A DNA stretch of 64,000 nt, taken from contig NZ_JAHTBN010000011.1 of assembly GCF_019166065.1 (NCBI RefSeq), forward strand, positions 1 through 64,000. The letters are read 5' to 3'. The DNA comes from Candidimonas humi (GTDB taxonomy: Bacteria; Pseudomonadota; Gammaproteobacteria; Burkholderiales; Burkholderiaceae_B). Below, piece after piece: positions 36,155 to 44,707 of the stretch (the first letter of the stretch is position 1; every line of letters starts with the position of its first letter). The translations under genes were made by a program, and so were the position numbers. Below the pieces are notes generated by a model. That model was not told where the DNA came from, made no database searches, and was given only the letters and a program-made list of their open reading frames with translations.

Positions 36155-37063
36155 CTAGGCGCGTGGCAGTATGGCCGGCTCCTGCTCCGGCCATTCCAGC
36201 CGGCGGCGGCTTTCGTAGCGGCGCGTGGCGCCGCTGTAGGGATCGACGAACTCTATGGCGCGGGCCAGCAACATCAAGGGGCGGGAATAATCGTCGCGGG
36301 CCGGATGGGGTAGCGGCACGGGGTAGCAACTATCGTTGCAGATCGGTATGCCCAGCGCGCTCATATGCACGCGCAACTGGTGCTTGCGGCCCGAGGCGGG
36401 ACGCAGCCGGTAGCGTCCCAGCGCGCCGCGGCGCTCGATGAGCTCGACGCGGCTGACGCTGTCGGGCTCGCCGGCCACCTCTTGCATGTCGAAGCGCCCC
36501 GGTATCTGCCGTATGCGGCTGTGCCGCACGCAGGGCAGCTCCAGCCCCTCGCGCAGCGGCGCGATCGCCTCGTATTCTTTCAGCACCTGGCGAGACTGGA
36601 ACAATTCCTGGTAGCGGCCGCGGCTGGCGGGGTCCACGCAGAACAGCAAGACACCCGCAGTATCGCGGTCCAAACGATGCAGGGGGCTGAGCAGGGGCAT
36701 GTCCAGCGCCGCGCGCAGGCGCGACAGCGCGGTCTCGCGCAGGTAGCGGCCGCCGGGCGTGCTGGCCATGAAATGCGGCTTGTCCACCGCGATCAGGCGT
36801 TCGTCGCGATGCAGCACCGGCAGGTCGAAGGGCAAGGGCTCTTCGTCGGGCACTTCGCGGTAGTACCACAGCCAGCGCCCCGGCACATACGGCGCGTCGG
36901 CCGCCTGCGGCAGGCCCGCACCGTCGACGATTTCGCCGCGCGCCAGGCGCGCGCGCAGCACCTCCGGCGCCACATAGGGGAAGCGCTGCAGCATGAATTC
37001 CAGCAGGCTCGCCCAGGAGCCGGGCGGCAGGAATACGCGGCTGGGCGCGACGCCGTCGCGCAT
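36155..37063 (-). CDS. RluA-family RNA pseudouridine synthase
   Basis: This synthase has about 302 residues, with the catalytic motif LHRLDRDTAGVLLF (active aspartate in HRLD). An upstream DKPHFMASTPGGRY segment and a downstream PASGRKHQLRVHMSALG match the RluA family, which isomerises uridine in rRNA or tRNA. The N-terminus resembles an S4-like module (LLEFMLQRFPYVAPEVLRARLARGEI, about residues 24-49). The start is uncertain: I use ATG at 37063 (MRDGVAPSRVF), but earlier in-frame ATGs at 37161 and 37276 exist. The target position is not known. Confidence 0.85.
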   Translation of the reverse strand: MRDGVAPSRVFLPPGSWASLLEFMLQRFPYVAPEVLRARLARGEIVDGAGLPQAADAPYVPGRWLWYYREVPDEEPLPFDLPVLHRDERLIAVDKPHFMASTPGGRYLRETALSRLRAALDMPLLSPLHRLDRDTAGVLLFCVDPASRGRYQELFQSRQVLKEYEAIAPLREGLELPCVRHSRIRQIPGRFDMQEVAGEPDSVSRVELIERRGALGRYRLRPASGRKHQLRVHMSALGIPICNDSCYPVPLPHPARDDYSRPLMLLARAIEFVDPYSGATRRYESRRRLEWPEQEPAILPRA

Positions 37064-37626
37064 GGGCAGCGGCGCATTCGCGTCGCCGGGCCGCGTCACT
37101 GCGGGCGATCGAGGACCATCGATGATGTGTTCAGCCTTGTAGAAAATATCGGCGCAGGCCATACCGGCGCGGCCGCCGCCACAACCGAGCCCGCACGCGC
37201 GCGAGACCGGAGCATGGCCCGGAGCCATGCGCGCCCCGGAATTGCGCGCAACCCGAAAGCAAGGCGACAAGGCCATGTTCCGCGGCGGACTTCGTGCTTG
37301 GGTATCGCCGCTATCTTATACCCGCGTCATACCCGCGGCGACAATTGCCAGGAGTTCGCGCCCCCGAACCCTCTACGAGAGCCCCATGAGAAGCCCCGCC
37401 ACCCGCCTCGGACGACGCCGCCGCGACGGCCGCCACCGCCACCTGCAGCATCCGCACGCCCAGCCCTCGAGCGCTGAGCGTAAGTACGCATTGCCGTGCC
37501 GCGGCAATGCCGTAAAAATACCGTGGCGCGCCTTCCTCCGCCGCGGCGGGGCGGCTCATGACGCCGCAGAATGCCCGCGCCGCACAAGGGGCGGCGTCAC
37601 GCCCCCGTCCATACAGGGAAAGAGCA
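37064..37626. other. Long gene-free region upstream of the pseudouridine synthase and PheC-like genes
   Basis: These 563 bp hold no frame I can defend; open frames here are GC-rich and unlike known proteins. The part up to 37276 could be extra coding sequence if the pseudouridine synthase starts earlier. A perfect hairpin sits at 37488-37510. Confidence 0.45.
37488..37510 (+). promoter_or_regulatory. Perfect hairpin upstream of the PheC-like gene
   Basis: GCATTGCC (37488-37495) pairs with GGCAATGC (37503-37510) around a 7-base loop, and CGTAAAAATA follows. It lies 116 bp before the ATG of the next gene and could act as an operator or leader hairpin. Confidence 0.45.
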
Positions 37627-38406
37627 ATGAAACAACTCGCAGCCATGCTTCTGATGGCGGTCTCCGCCACGATAAGCGCCCAGGCGGCCCAGGCCGGCCC
37701 CGACACCCTGGCCCAGGTCATGCAAAGCCACACCTTGCGGGTCTGCAGCCCCGGCGACTACAAGCCCTTCAGCTTCCAGAACCCCGACGGCTCGTTCGAG
37801 GGGCTGGACGTAGACCTCATGCAGTCCCTGGCCAAGTCGCTCGGCGCCAAGACACAGTTCGTCAAGACCTCCTGGGCCAAGCTCATGGACGACTTCACCT
37901 CCGGCAAGTGCGACATCGGCGCCGGCGGCATCTCGGTATCCCTGGCGCGGCAGCAGCGGGCGTACTTCAGCGCTCCCTACATGGTCAATGGCAAGACCCC
38001 CATCACGCTGTGCACCAACGTCAAGAAATTCCAGACCATCGCCGATATCGACAAGCCCAACGTACGCGTCATCGTCAACCCCGGCGGCAGCAACGAGACC
38101 TTCGCCAAGACCCACCTGAACAAAGCGCAGCTCATCACCCACGAGAACAATATCGGCATCTTCAAGGAAGTCGCCGACGGGCACGCCGACGTGTTCGTGA
38201 CCGAGGCGGCCGAGGCCAAGGTGCAAAGCCGCCTCAACCCCAAGCTGTGCCCGGTCAACCCCGACAAGCCGCTGCAATACGCCGAAATGGGCTACCTGCT
38301 GCCCTCGGGCGACATGCGCTTCAAACTGTACGTGGACCAGTGGCTGCACCTGAGCAAGGCCAGCGGCGAATACGCCAGGCTGGCCGGCAAATGGGTGCCG
38401 CAATAA
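37627..38406 (+). CDS. Periplasmic family 3 binding-protein fold, possibly cyclohexadienyl dehydratase (PheC-like)
   Basis: This 259-residue exported protein has a signal peptide (residues 1-24, AAQA|GPDT). The mature start LRVCSPGDYKPFSFQNPDG, then GKCDIGAGGISVSLARQQRA, YMVNGKTPITLC and ADVFVTEAAEAK read more like PheC than like typical amino-acid receptors. PheC is the binding-protein fold that became a periplasmic prephenate/arogenate dehydratase. No permease or ATPase gene is adjacent, which also fits an enzyme. A lone receptor remains possible. The ATG at 37627 follows AGGGAAAG. Confidence 0.78.
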   Translation: MKQLAAMLLMAVSATISAQAAQAGPDTLAQVMQSHTLRVCSPGDYKPFSFQNPDGSFEGLDVDLMQSLAKSLGAKTQFVKTSWAKLMDDFTSGKCDIGAGGISVSLARQQRAYFSAPYMVNGKTPITLCTNVKKFQTIADIDKPNVRVIVNPGGSNETFAKTHLNKAQLITHENNIGIFKEVADGHADVFVTEAAEAKVQSRLNPKLCPVNPDKPLQYAEMGYLLPSGDMRFKLYVDQWLHLSKASGEYARLAGKWVPQ

Positions 38407-38567
38407 CAAATGCCGGGCGGCAGACGGCAGGTGACGGGCGCGGCCACGGCGGGCCACGACGCGCCATAATGGCAAAAGGCAGACACAACGCAAAGGTGCA
38501 GCAATGACCGCAGTCCAAGCCCCGCACGTCCCGCCGCACGCTCAGCCACACGTCCCGGCCTTGCGCC

Positions 38568-39695
38568 ATGCGGCTGCTGCATAAGCTGCGGCGCCACCTC
38601 GGCGTCCTGGCCGCGCTGCCGCGCTGGCTGGCCTCGCCGGCCCATCGCTATCGCCACGCCCGGCTGCTGCACAGCCTGCGCGTCACGCTGGCGGTGCTGG
38701 CCTCCATCGCCCTGACGACCGGCATCGACATTCCCCACGGCCTGTGGGCGACAGTGTCGCTGCTGGTAGTCATAGGCGGCCTGCAGCACCAGGGCAATAT
38801 CCGCAAAAAAGCATTCGACCGCAGCCTCGGCACGCTCATCGGCGCGCTACTGGGCCTGGCGCTGATTGCGCAATACACCCTCATCGGCTCGTCCGCCCTC
38901 AACTACCTTCTCCTGGCCGTGATCGCCGGAATCTGCGGCTACCACGCCATAGGCCGCGGCGGCTACATCGCGCTGCTCACCGCCATCACCTTGTTCATCG
39001 TCGCCGGCCACGGCGAAGCCCCCATGCAGGACGCACTATGGCGCACCGCCGACGTGGTGATAGGCATTACGCTGGCCCTGGCCTTTTCCTTCGTGCTGCC
39101 GTTCTATGCCACCTATTCCTGGCGCCACGGCCTGGCGGCCAATATGCGCGGCGTAGCGCGAATCTGCCGGCGCATGCTGGCCGGCACACCGCTCGACCTG
39201 CAGCAACAACTGAAACGCCACGCCGAACTCGGCAAGCGCCTGGTCGAACTGCGATCGCTAATGCCTTCCGTCGCAAAAGAAACCAACGTGCCCCCAGCAG
39301 TGCTGGAGACCATACAAGCCCGCCACCGCGCGGTACTGAGCGGCCTGGAAATGCTGGTATCAGGCGGCTGCGCCTGCGTGCCGGACAGGCCGCCCGCGCA
39401 CGCGGGCCGAGCCGGCCTCACCCTCACGCCCGGCGACACGAGCGCCGCGACGCCAGTGGCGCAAATCCGCACGGACCTCCACGAACTGCGCAGGGCGGCC
39501 CTGCTTACCGCCCGCGCCCTGCGGGCCGGCGACCTCAGCCTGCTGCCCGCCCCCACCCGGCAATCGCCGACACCCGCCACCACATACGAACGCCCCGACC
39601 TGGAAGGCCCCCACTGGCTGTGCCGCCAGATCCTGCAGCAGATGGATGGCCTCGACCACGGACTCGAACAGGGCTCCGCCCTGTTCGAGGTATAG
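38568..39695 (+). CDS. FUSC-family inner-membrane protein
   Basis: This 375-residue protein has an N-terminal half made of about six hydrophobic helices (residues 38-195), including SLRVTLAVLASIALTTG and GLWATVSLLVVIGG, the latter a typical FUSC/aromatic-acid-exporter-like segment. The cytosolic C-terminal half is rich in L, R and A. Related proteins export aromatic acids or are of unknown function. The short length lacks the second membrane half of AaeB-type pumps. A 26-codon frame (38504-38584) with its own AAAGG overlaps the start and may couple translation. Confidence 0.8.
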   Translation: MRLLHKLRRHLGVLAALPRWLASPAHRYRHARLLHSLRVTLAVLASIALTTGIDIPHGLWATVSLLVVIGGLQHQGNIRKKAFDRSLGTLIGALLGLALIAQYTLIGSSALNYLLLAVIAGICGYHAIGRGGYIALLTAITLFIVAGHGEAPMQDALWRTADVVIGITLALAFSFVLPFYATYSWRHGLAANMRGVARICRRMLAGTPLDLQQQLKRHAELGKRLVELRSLMPSVAKETNVPPAVLETIQARHRAVLSGLEMLVSGGCACVPDRPPAHAGRAGLTLTPGDTSAATPVAQIRTDLHELRRAALLTARALRAGDLSLLPAPTRQSPTPATTYERPDLEGPHWLCRQILQQMDGLDHGLEQGSALFEV

Positions 39696-39758
39696 CGCCC
39701 GGCAAACCACTCCCCCGCCGACCTCCAGTCCCCCAACCGTCTACAAAACCAGCGGAGA

Positions 39759-39816
39759 GAACGGGGTGCCTCCCGGAGGTGCGTGGGGTATCGCACCGCA
39801 GGGAGGTACCCCGTTC
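39759..39816. terminator. Long stem-loop after the FUSC gene
   Basis: The outer arms at 39759-39774 and 39801-39816 pair at 15 of 16 positions. Inside them GGTGCG (39778-39783) pairs with CGCACC (39792-39797). It lies 63 bp past the FUSC stop and may end transcription before the suy cluster, though no T-run follows. Confidence 0.55.
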
Positions 39817-39926
39817 TAGGCCGCGCCTAAAGAACCAAACCCCACGACGGACACAGCCACAGCAACGTACACATCGGTGCCTTGCACCCTTTTCCCCCTC
39901 CTATCCAAATTCAAACAAAAGATATA

Positions 39927-39969
39927 GGTCATCTAGTTGACTTTGGCAGAATTCGTATCTAAGATGACC
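39927..39969. promoter_or_regulatory. Candidate operator over the suyA promoter
   Basis: GGTCATCT (39927-39934) and AGATGACC (39962-39969) are perfect complements enclosing the promoter. The first arm continues into the near-palindrome GTCATCTAGTTGAC (39928-39941), which overlaps the -35 box. A related sequence, GTCAACTATATGAT, lies before the GntR gene (48000-48013). I infer binding by that GntR protein. Confidence 0.6.
39937..39965 (+). promoter_or_regulatory. Sigma70-type promoter of suyA-suyB
   Basis: A -35 box TTGACT (39937-39942) and a -10 box TAAGAT (39960-39965) are separated by exactly 17 bases. The start codon of suyA is 60 bp downstream of the -10 box, preceded by AAAGGAG. Confidence 0.62.
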
Positions 39970-40024
39970 CGAAATCGCAACACCCGACAACGAACGCAAT
40001 CAACGCCTAGGAAAGGAGCCTGGA

Positions 40025-40306
40025 ATGATTCATCTCGTATTGCACGACGCCAAGGACATGGTGGCCGTGGCCGTCGTCGAAGGCATCAAGGCCGGAACCG
40101 ACCTGAACGCCTGGATCATGGACGACGACCGCATGATCACGGTCAAGGCCAAACAAGACATCCCCATCGGCCACAAAATCGCCCTCACGGATATGGCCGT
40201 GGGCGACACCGTACTCAAGTACGGCGTGGACATCGGCAAAGTCGTGGCGCCGATCAAGACCGGCGAGCACGCCCACGTGCACAACATCAAGACCAAGCGC
40301 TGGTAA
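40025..40306 (+). CDS. suyA: (2R)-sulfolactate sulfo-lyase subunit alpha
   Basis: This 93-residue protein is a single SAF domain, as in the small subunit of the altronate dehydratase/sulfolactate sulfo-lyase family. It contains AVAVVEGIKAGTDL, DIPIGHKIALTDM and EHAHVHNIKTKRW at the C-terminus. With SuyB it should cleave (R)-sulfolactate to pyruvate and sulfite in the cytosol. The DIPIGHKIAL and HVHNxKTKRW patterns recall SuyA from sulfolactate degraders, and the neighbouring sulfonate genes favour this over altronate dehydratase. A strong AAAGGAG precedes the start. suyB follows after 114 bp. Confidence 0.86.
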   Translation: MIHLVLHDAKDMVAVAVVEGIKAGTDLNAWIMDDDRMITVKAKQDIPIGHKIALTDMAVGDTVLKYGVDIGKVVAPIKTGEHAHVHNIKTKRW

Positions 40307-40420
40307 CGCGGGCCCAGCCCCTGCGGGCACACCCGGCCAGCCGCGCCAGCGCCCCATCGGGCAGCCAGGCGGCCAACAAGCGCCACTCCATTCATCAATG
40401 TCCCCATACATGGACCGATC

Positions 40421-41590
40421 ATGATCAATCAGAACACCACATTCCTGGGCTATCGCCGCGAAAACGGCCGCGTCGGCGTACGCAACCACGTCATCATCAT
40501 GCCGCTGGACGACCTGTCCAACGCCGCCTGTGAAGCCGTCGCGAACAATATCAAAGGCACGATGGCCATCCAGCACCCCTACGGCCGCCTGCAATTCGGC
40601 GCCGACCTCGACCTGCACTTCCGCACCCTGATCGGCGCGGGATCCAACCCCAACGTCGCCGCGGTAGTGGTGATAGGCATCGAGGACGGCTGGACGCAGA
40701 AAGTGGTCGAAGGCATCGCCGCCACCGGCAAGCCGGTCACCGGCTTCGGCATCGAACGCCACGGCGACCACGAAACCATCATGAAAGCCTCGAAAGTGGC
40801 GAAAGAATACGTGCAGTGGGCTTCCGAAAAACAGCGCGAAGTCTGCAACATCAAAGAGCTGTGGGTTTCCACCAAGTGCGGCGAAAGCGACACCACTTCG
40901 GGCTGCGGCTCCAACCCCTCGGTGGGCAACGCCTTCGACAAGCTGCACGCCCTGGGCTCCACCCTGGTCTTCGGCGAAACCACCGAGATCACCGGCGGCG
41001 AAAACATCGTGGCCGCGCGCTGCATCAACGACGAGGTCCGATCGCAGTTCATGGCCATGTTCGACCGCTACCAGGAAGTCATCGAGCGCCACAAGACCTC
41101 CGACCTGTCGGATTCCCAGCCCACCAAGGGCAACATCGAAGGCGGCCTGACGACCATCGAAGAAAAGGCCATGGGCAACATCCAGAAGATCGGCAAGAAA
41201 TGCACGGTCGACGGCGTGCTGGACAAGGCCGAAACCCCCACCCATCCGGGCCTGTGGTTCATGGATTCCTCCTCGGCCGCGGCCGAGATGGTGACGCTGT
41301 GCGCGGCCTCGGGCTATGTAGTGCACTTCTTCCCCACCGGCCAGGGCAATATCATCGGCAACCCCATCCTGCCGGTCATCAAGCTGAGCGCCAATCCGCG
41401 TACCGTGCGCACCATGAGCGAGCATATCGACTTCGACTGCTCGCCGCTGCTGCAACGCGAAATGAACCTGGACGAAGCCGGCGACAAGCTGCTGGAAGTG
41501 ATGCTGGCCACCGCCAATGGCCGGCTGACCTCTGCCGAGGCGCTGGGCCACCGCGAATTCGTCATGACGCGCTTGTACGAAAGCGCGTAA
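40421..41590 (+). CDS. suyB: (2R)-sulfolactate sulfo-lyase subunit beta
   Basis: This 389-residue large subunit of the UxaA/GarD superfamily should be the metal-dependent C-S lyase partner of SuyA. It has [19 protein letters not shown] at the start, [20 protein letters not shown] (cysteine-rich metal region), [17 protein letters not shown] and [15 protein letters not shown]. The sequence fits what I remember of SuyB better than UxaA or GarD, and its length is in the SuyB range. The separate small subunit and the ABC, SlcC-like, ComC-like and TSUP genes nearby support sulfolactate as substrate. Altronate or another 2,3-dihydroxy acid is the alternative. Confidence 0.86.
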
Positions 41591-41710
41591 GGCGGTCGCG
41601 CGGCCGGCGGCATCTCCGACAGGTACGGCAGATCGAACACGACAGCCGGGGCGCATCGGCCAGATGCGCCTCGCGCCGCCGCAAGCCGTCGCCACGAACC
41701 CCAGGCAGCG

Positions 41711-41738
41711 TATCGCCGGCCGTGCACAGCCGGCGATA
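41711..41738 (+). terminator. Perfect 10-bp hairpin between suyB and the ABC genes
   Basis: TATCGCCGGC (41711-41720) pairs perfectly with GCCGGCGATA (41729-41738) around an 8-base loop. No T-run follows, so it may be an mRNA-processing or partial-stop structure. The gene-free spacer here is 293 bp. Confidence 0.5.
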
Positions 41739-41883
41739 TCTCGTTCGCCAGGGCACGGGCGAGGCGCCATGGCTATCCACCGGCCACTCGTCGTGCGACA
41801 CTAGCCTTGCGCCGTTCACGGCGCCGCTACGCCATAACCGGCCACATAAAAGCATAAGGGCCGATTGCCGCAAAGGAGACAAG

Positions 41884-42672
41884 ATGAGCGACATGCCGCA
41901 GCCCCTGCTCGAAGTGGACGGGGTGACCCTGCAATACAAGACCAAAGAACACCTGATCACTGCCACCTACCGGGTGGACTTCAATGTGTACCAGGCCGAC
42001 CGTTTCGTGCTGCTGGGGCCCTCGGGCTGCGGCAAGTCGACCCTGCTCAAGGCGGTGGGCGGCTACCTGATGCCCACCGAAGGCCAGATCCGCCTCAAGG
42101 GCAAGACCATCGACGGGCCGGGGCCGGACCGCATGATGGTGTTCCAGGAATTCGACCAGTTGCCGCCCTGGAAGACGGTCAAGCAGAACGTGATGTTCCC
42201 GCTGCTGGCCTCGCGCAAGCTCAAGGGCAAGGCAGCCGAAGAAAAGGCCATGCAATACATAGAGCTGGTCAAGCTCGCGGCCTTTGCCGATCATTATCCC
42301 CACCAGCTTTCGGGCGGCATGAAGCAGCGGGTCGCCATCGCCCGCGGCATGGCCATGGAACCCGATATCCTGCTGATGGACGAACCTTACGCGGCCCTGG
42401 ACGCCCTGACGCGGCGCAAGATGCAGGACGAGCTCCTGCTGCTGGGCCAGGACACGCGCTTCACGCTGCTGTTCGTCACGCACTCCATCGAAGAAGCGGT
42501 AAAGATAGGCACGCGCATCCTGCTGCTGTCGCCGCATCCCGGCCAGGTGACGGCCGAGCTCAACAGCAGCGGCGAGGACACCTGCGACGCCAACGGCGTG
42601 CACCTGTCCGAGCGCATCAACTCCATACTGTTTTCCGAACCCGTCGAGTCCGAGGAGGCGAGCAATGTCTGA
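41884..42672 (+). CDS. Sulfonate-type ABC transporter ATPase
   Basis: This 262-residue ATPase of the SsuB/TauB type has Walker A GPSGCGKST, Q-loop FQEFDQLPPWKTV, signature LSGGMKQR, Walker B ILLMDEPYAALD and switch THSIEEAVK. It energises uptake by the adjacent permease. The surrounding genes suggest sulfolactate or a related sulfonate as cargo. The ATG at 41884 follows AAAGGAGAC. It overlaps the permease start by 8 bp. Confidence 0.93.
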   Translation: MSDMPQPLLEVDGVTLQYKTKEHLITATYRVDFNVYQADRFVLLGPSGCGKSTLLKAVGGYLMPTEGQIRLKGKTIDGPGPDRMMVFQEFDQLPPWKTVKQNVMFPLLASRKLKGKAAEEKAMQYIELVKLAAFADHYPHQLSGGMKQRVAIARGMAMEPDILLMDEPYAALDALTRRKMQDELLLLGQDTRFTLLFVTHSIEEAVKIGTRILLLSPHPGQVTAELNSSGEDTCDANGVHLSERINSILFSEPVESEEASNV

Positions 42673-43564
42673 TTCCGCAATGTCCCCGCGCCAGGCTCCG
42701 ATCGAGAATTTCCCGCGGCCCGAGATCCTCCACAAGCGCGAAGTCAGCGGCGATTTCGGCGTGGTCGAGAAACCCCTGACCACCTGGGAAAAAATCTGCG
42801 ACAACAATGCCGCGCGCAAGATCTTCATACTGGTGATACTCGCCGTCATCTGGGAAGTTTATGCGCGAGCCATCCACAACGAACTGCTGTTCCCGACCTT
42901 CTCGGCCACGGTAAAGGCCTTCATCGTCGCCATCGAGAGCGGCGGCCTGATCCAGAAGGCCTGGTTTTCCATCCACGTCCTGCTCATCGGCTATGCCGCC
43001 GGGCTGGTGCTGGCGGCCCTGTTGACGATACTGGCCATAAGCTGGCGCCTCGGGCGCGACTTCCTGGAAACCATCACGTCCATGTTCAACCCCCTGCCGG
43101 CCATCGCACTGCTGCCGCTGGCACTGCTGTGGTTCGGACTGGGCACCGGCAGCCTGGTCTTCGTGCTGATCCATTCCGTGCTCTGGGCCGTGGCGCTCAA
43201 TACCCACGCGGGTTTCCAGTCCGTCAGCGCCACGCTGCGCATGGTCGGGCGCAACTATGGCCTGTCGGGCTTTCGCTATGTGTTCGCGATATTGATCCCG
43301 GCGGCTTTCCCCGCCATTCTTTCCGGCCTGAAGATAGGCTGGGCCTTCGCCTGGCGCACCCTGATCGCCGCCGAACTGGTGTTCGGCGTCAGTTCGGGCA
43401 GCGGCGGCCTGGGCTGGTTCATCTACGAGAACAAGAACGAGCTGGACATCCCCAGCGTGTTCGCCGGCCTGCTGACCGTGATCCTGATCGGCCTGTTCGT
43501 CGAGCATTTCATCTTCCGCCTGATCGAACAGCACACGATACGCAGGTGGGGCATGCAGGAATGA
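42665..43564 (+). CDS. Sulfonate-type ABC transporter permease
   Basis: This 299-residue permease of the SsuC/TauC family has a cytosolic N-terminus (to about residue 45) and about six membrane helices. The BPD_transp_1 loop reads GRNYGLSGFRYVFAILIPAAFP around residues 195-216, and ELVFGVSSGSGGLGWFIYE is typical of the family. It pairs with the ATPase at 41884 and probably the NMT1-type receptor encoded on the other strand at 46740. Its gene overlaps the ATPase gene, so they are co-translated. Confidence 0.93.
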   Translation: MSDSAMSPRQAPIENFPRPEILHKREVSGDFGVVEKPLTTWEKICDNNAARKIFILVILAVIWEVYARAIHNELLFPTFSATVKAFIVAIESGGLIQKAWFSIHVLLIGYAAGLVLAALLTILAISWRLGRDFLETITSMFNPLPAIALLPLALLWFGLGTGSLVFVLIHSVLWAVALNTHAGFQSVSATLRMVGRNYGLSGFRYVFAILIPAAFPAILSGLKIGWAFAWRTLIAAELVFGVSSGSGGLGWFIYENKNELDIPSVFAGLLTVILIGLFVEHFIFRLIEQHTIRRWGMQE

Positions 43565-43664
43565 GCCCCGCAACCACCCCGCAGCGCGGCGTCCCGGCGC
43601 CGGCGGCGGGCCCACGCAACGCCCTGGTGGGCACACTATGGCGGCAAGCCGCCGGAGAAACACA

Positions 43665-44597
43665 ATGAAGCTCGTCATCTCGGAATTCATGGACGAGGCG
43701 GCAGTAGACAAGTTGGCGCAGGTCTTCGACACCACTTACGACCCTGCCCTGGTGGACGACAGGCCGGCCTTGCTGGCCGCGCTGGCGCAGGCCGACGCCC
43801 TGATCGTGCGCAATCGCAGTCGGGTCGACGCGGCCCTGCTGCAAGCGGCGCCCGGGCTGCGCGTGGTCGGCCGCCTGGGGGTCGGGCTGGACAACATCGA
43901 CGTTCCGGCCTGCGCCGGCCGCGGCATCGAGGTCATTCCCGCCACGGGCGCCAATGCCCAGGCCGTGGCCGAATACGTGATCGGCACGGCCATGGCGCTG
44001 CTGCGCGGATACTGGGCCGGCAACGCGGCGACCGCTGCGGGCGAGTGGCCCCGGGCCGCGCTGTCGCAAGGCCGCGAGATCTCCGGCAAATGCCTGGGCC
44101 TGGTGGGTTTCGGCGGCATCGGCCGGCTCACCGCCGGCCTGGCTCAGGGCCTGGGCATGCAGGTCGTCGCCCACGACCCGATGCTCGCGCCCGACGCTGC
44201 CGCCTGGGGCCAGGCGGGGGTTGGCCCGGCGCGCCTGGACGAAGTGCTGGCACAGGCCGATGTGGTTTCCCTGCATGTGCCTCTCACCGAACAGACTCGC
44301 GGCCTGATCGGCCGCGAAGCCCTGTCGCGCATGCGGCAGACCGCAATCCTGATCAACACATCGCGCGGCGGCATCGTGGACGAAGCCGCCCTGGGCGCGG
44401 CCCTGAAGGCGGGGCGCCTGGCCGGCGCGGCCATCGACGTATACGCCCAGGAACCGCTGCCGGGCGGCGGCCCGCTGGCCGACGCGCCGAATATATTGCT
44501 GACCCCCCACATCGCCGGCGTCACGGCCGAATCCAATGTGCGGGTCAGCAGCCTGATCGCCGATAGAGTCATAGAATTCATGTCCGCGCCGCGCTGA
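43665..44597 (+). CDS. slcC: (S)-sulfolactate dehydrogenase-like D-2-hydroxyacid dehydrogenase
   Basis: This 310-residue NAD-dependent enzyme of the D-isomer 2-hydroxyacid dehydrogenase family has nucleotide-binding GFGGIGRLTAG and the catalytic triad Arg234 (SRGG), Glu263 (QEPLP) and His282 (TPHIAG). In Chromohalobacter salexigens, SlcC oxidises (S)-sulfolactate to sulfopyruvate, and ComC then makes the (R) form that SuyAB cleaves. The same three activities are encoded together here, so I infer SlcC. A generic hydroxypyruvate or phosphoglycerate dehydrogenase is the alternative. The start at 43665 follows CCGGAGAAA. Confidence 0.8.
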   Translation: MKLVISEFMDEAAVDKLAQVFDTTYDPALVDDRPALLAALAQADALIVRNRSRVDAALLQAAPGLRVVGRLGVGLDNIDVPACAGRGIEVIPATGANAQAVAEYVIGTAMALLRGYWAGNAATAAGEWPRAALSQGREISGKCLGLVGFGGIGRLTAGLAQGLGMQVVAHDPMLAPDAAAWGQAGVGPARLDEVLAQADVVSLHVPLTEQTRGLIGREALSRMRQTAILINTSRGGIVDEAALGAALKAGRLAGAAIDVYAQEPLPGGGPLADAPNILLTPHIAGVTAESNVRVSSLIADRVIEFMSAPR

Positions 44598-44707
44598 GAT
44601 GGCTTCACTCCCGTCGCGCCTCGCATACCCCCAAGCCCATCGGGCCGGGCGGCCGGCGCCATGAACACCGTTTTTTATTTCGCAATCATTTCGAAGGAGC
44701 CTATTCC

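Larger units (their letters stand above)
39696..40024. other. Gene-free region upstream of suyA
   Basis: These 329 bp contain a long hairpin after the FUSC gene (39759-39816) and the suyA promoter with an operator-like sequence (39927-39969). No gene is seen. The base composition shifts from GC-rich to AT-rich toward the promoter. Confidence 0.6.

Noticed and set aside
40025-41590. Assignment as altronate dehydratase UxaA
   Set aside because: The split small and large subunits, the overall sequence pattern and the sulfonate-related neighbours fit SuyAB better; no uronate genes are nearby.
40007-41770. 587-residue minus-strand frame over suyA and suyB
   Set aside because: It spans two clear plus-strand genes and their spacer and has no family motif.
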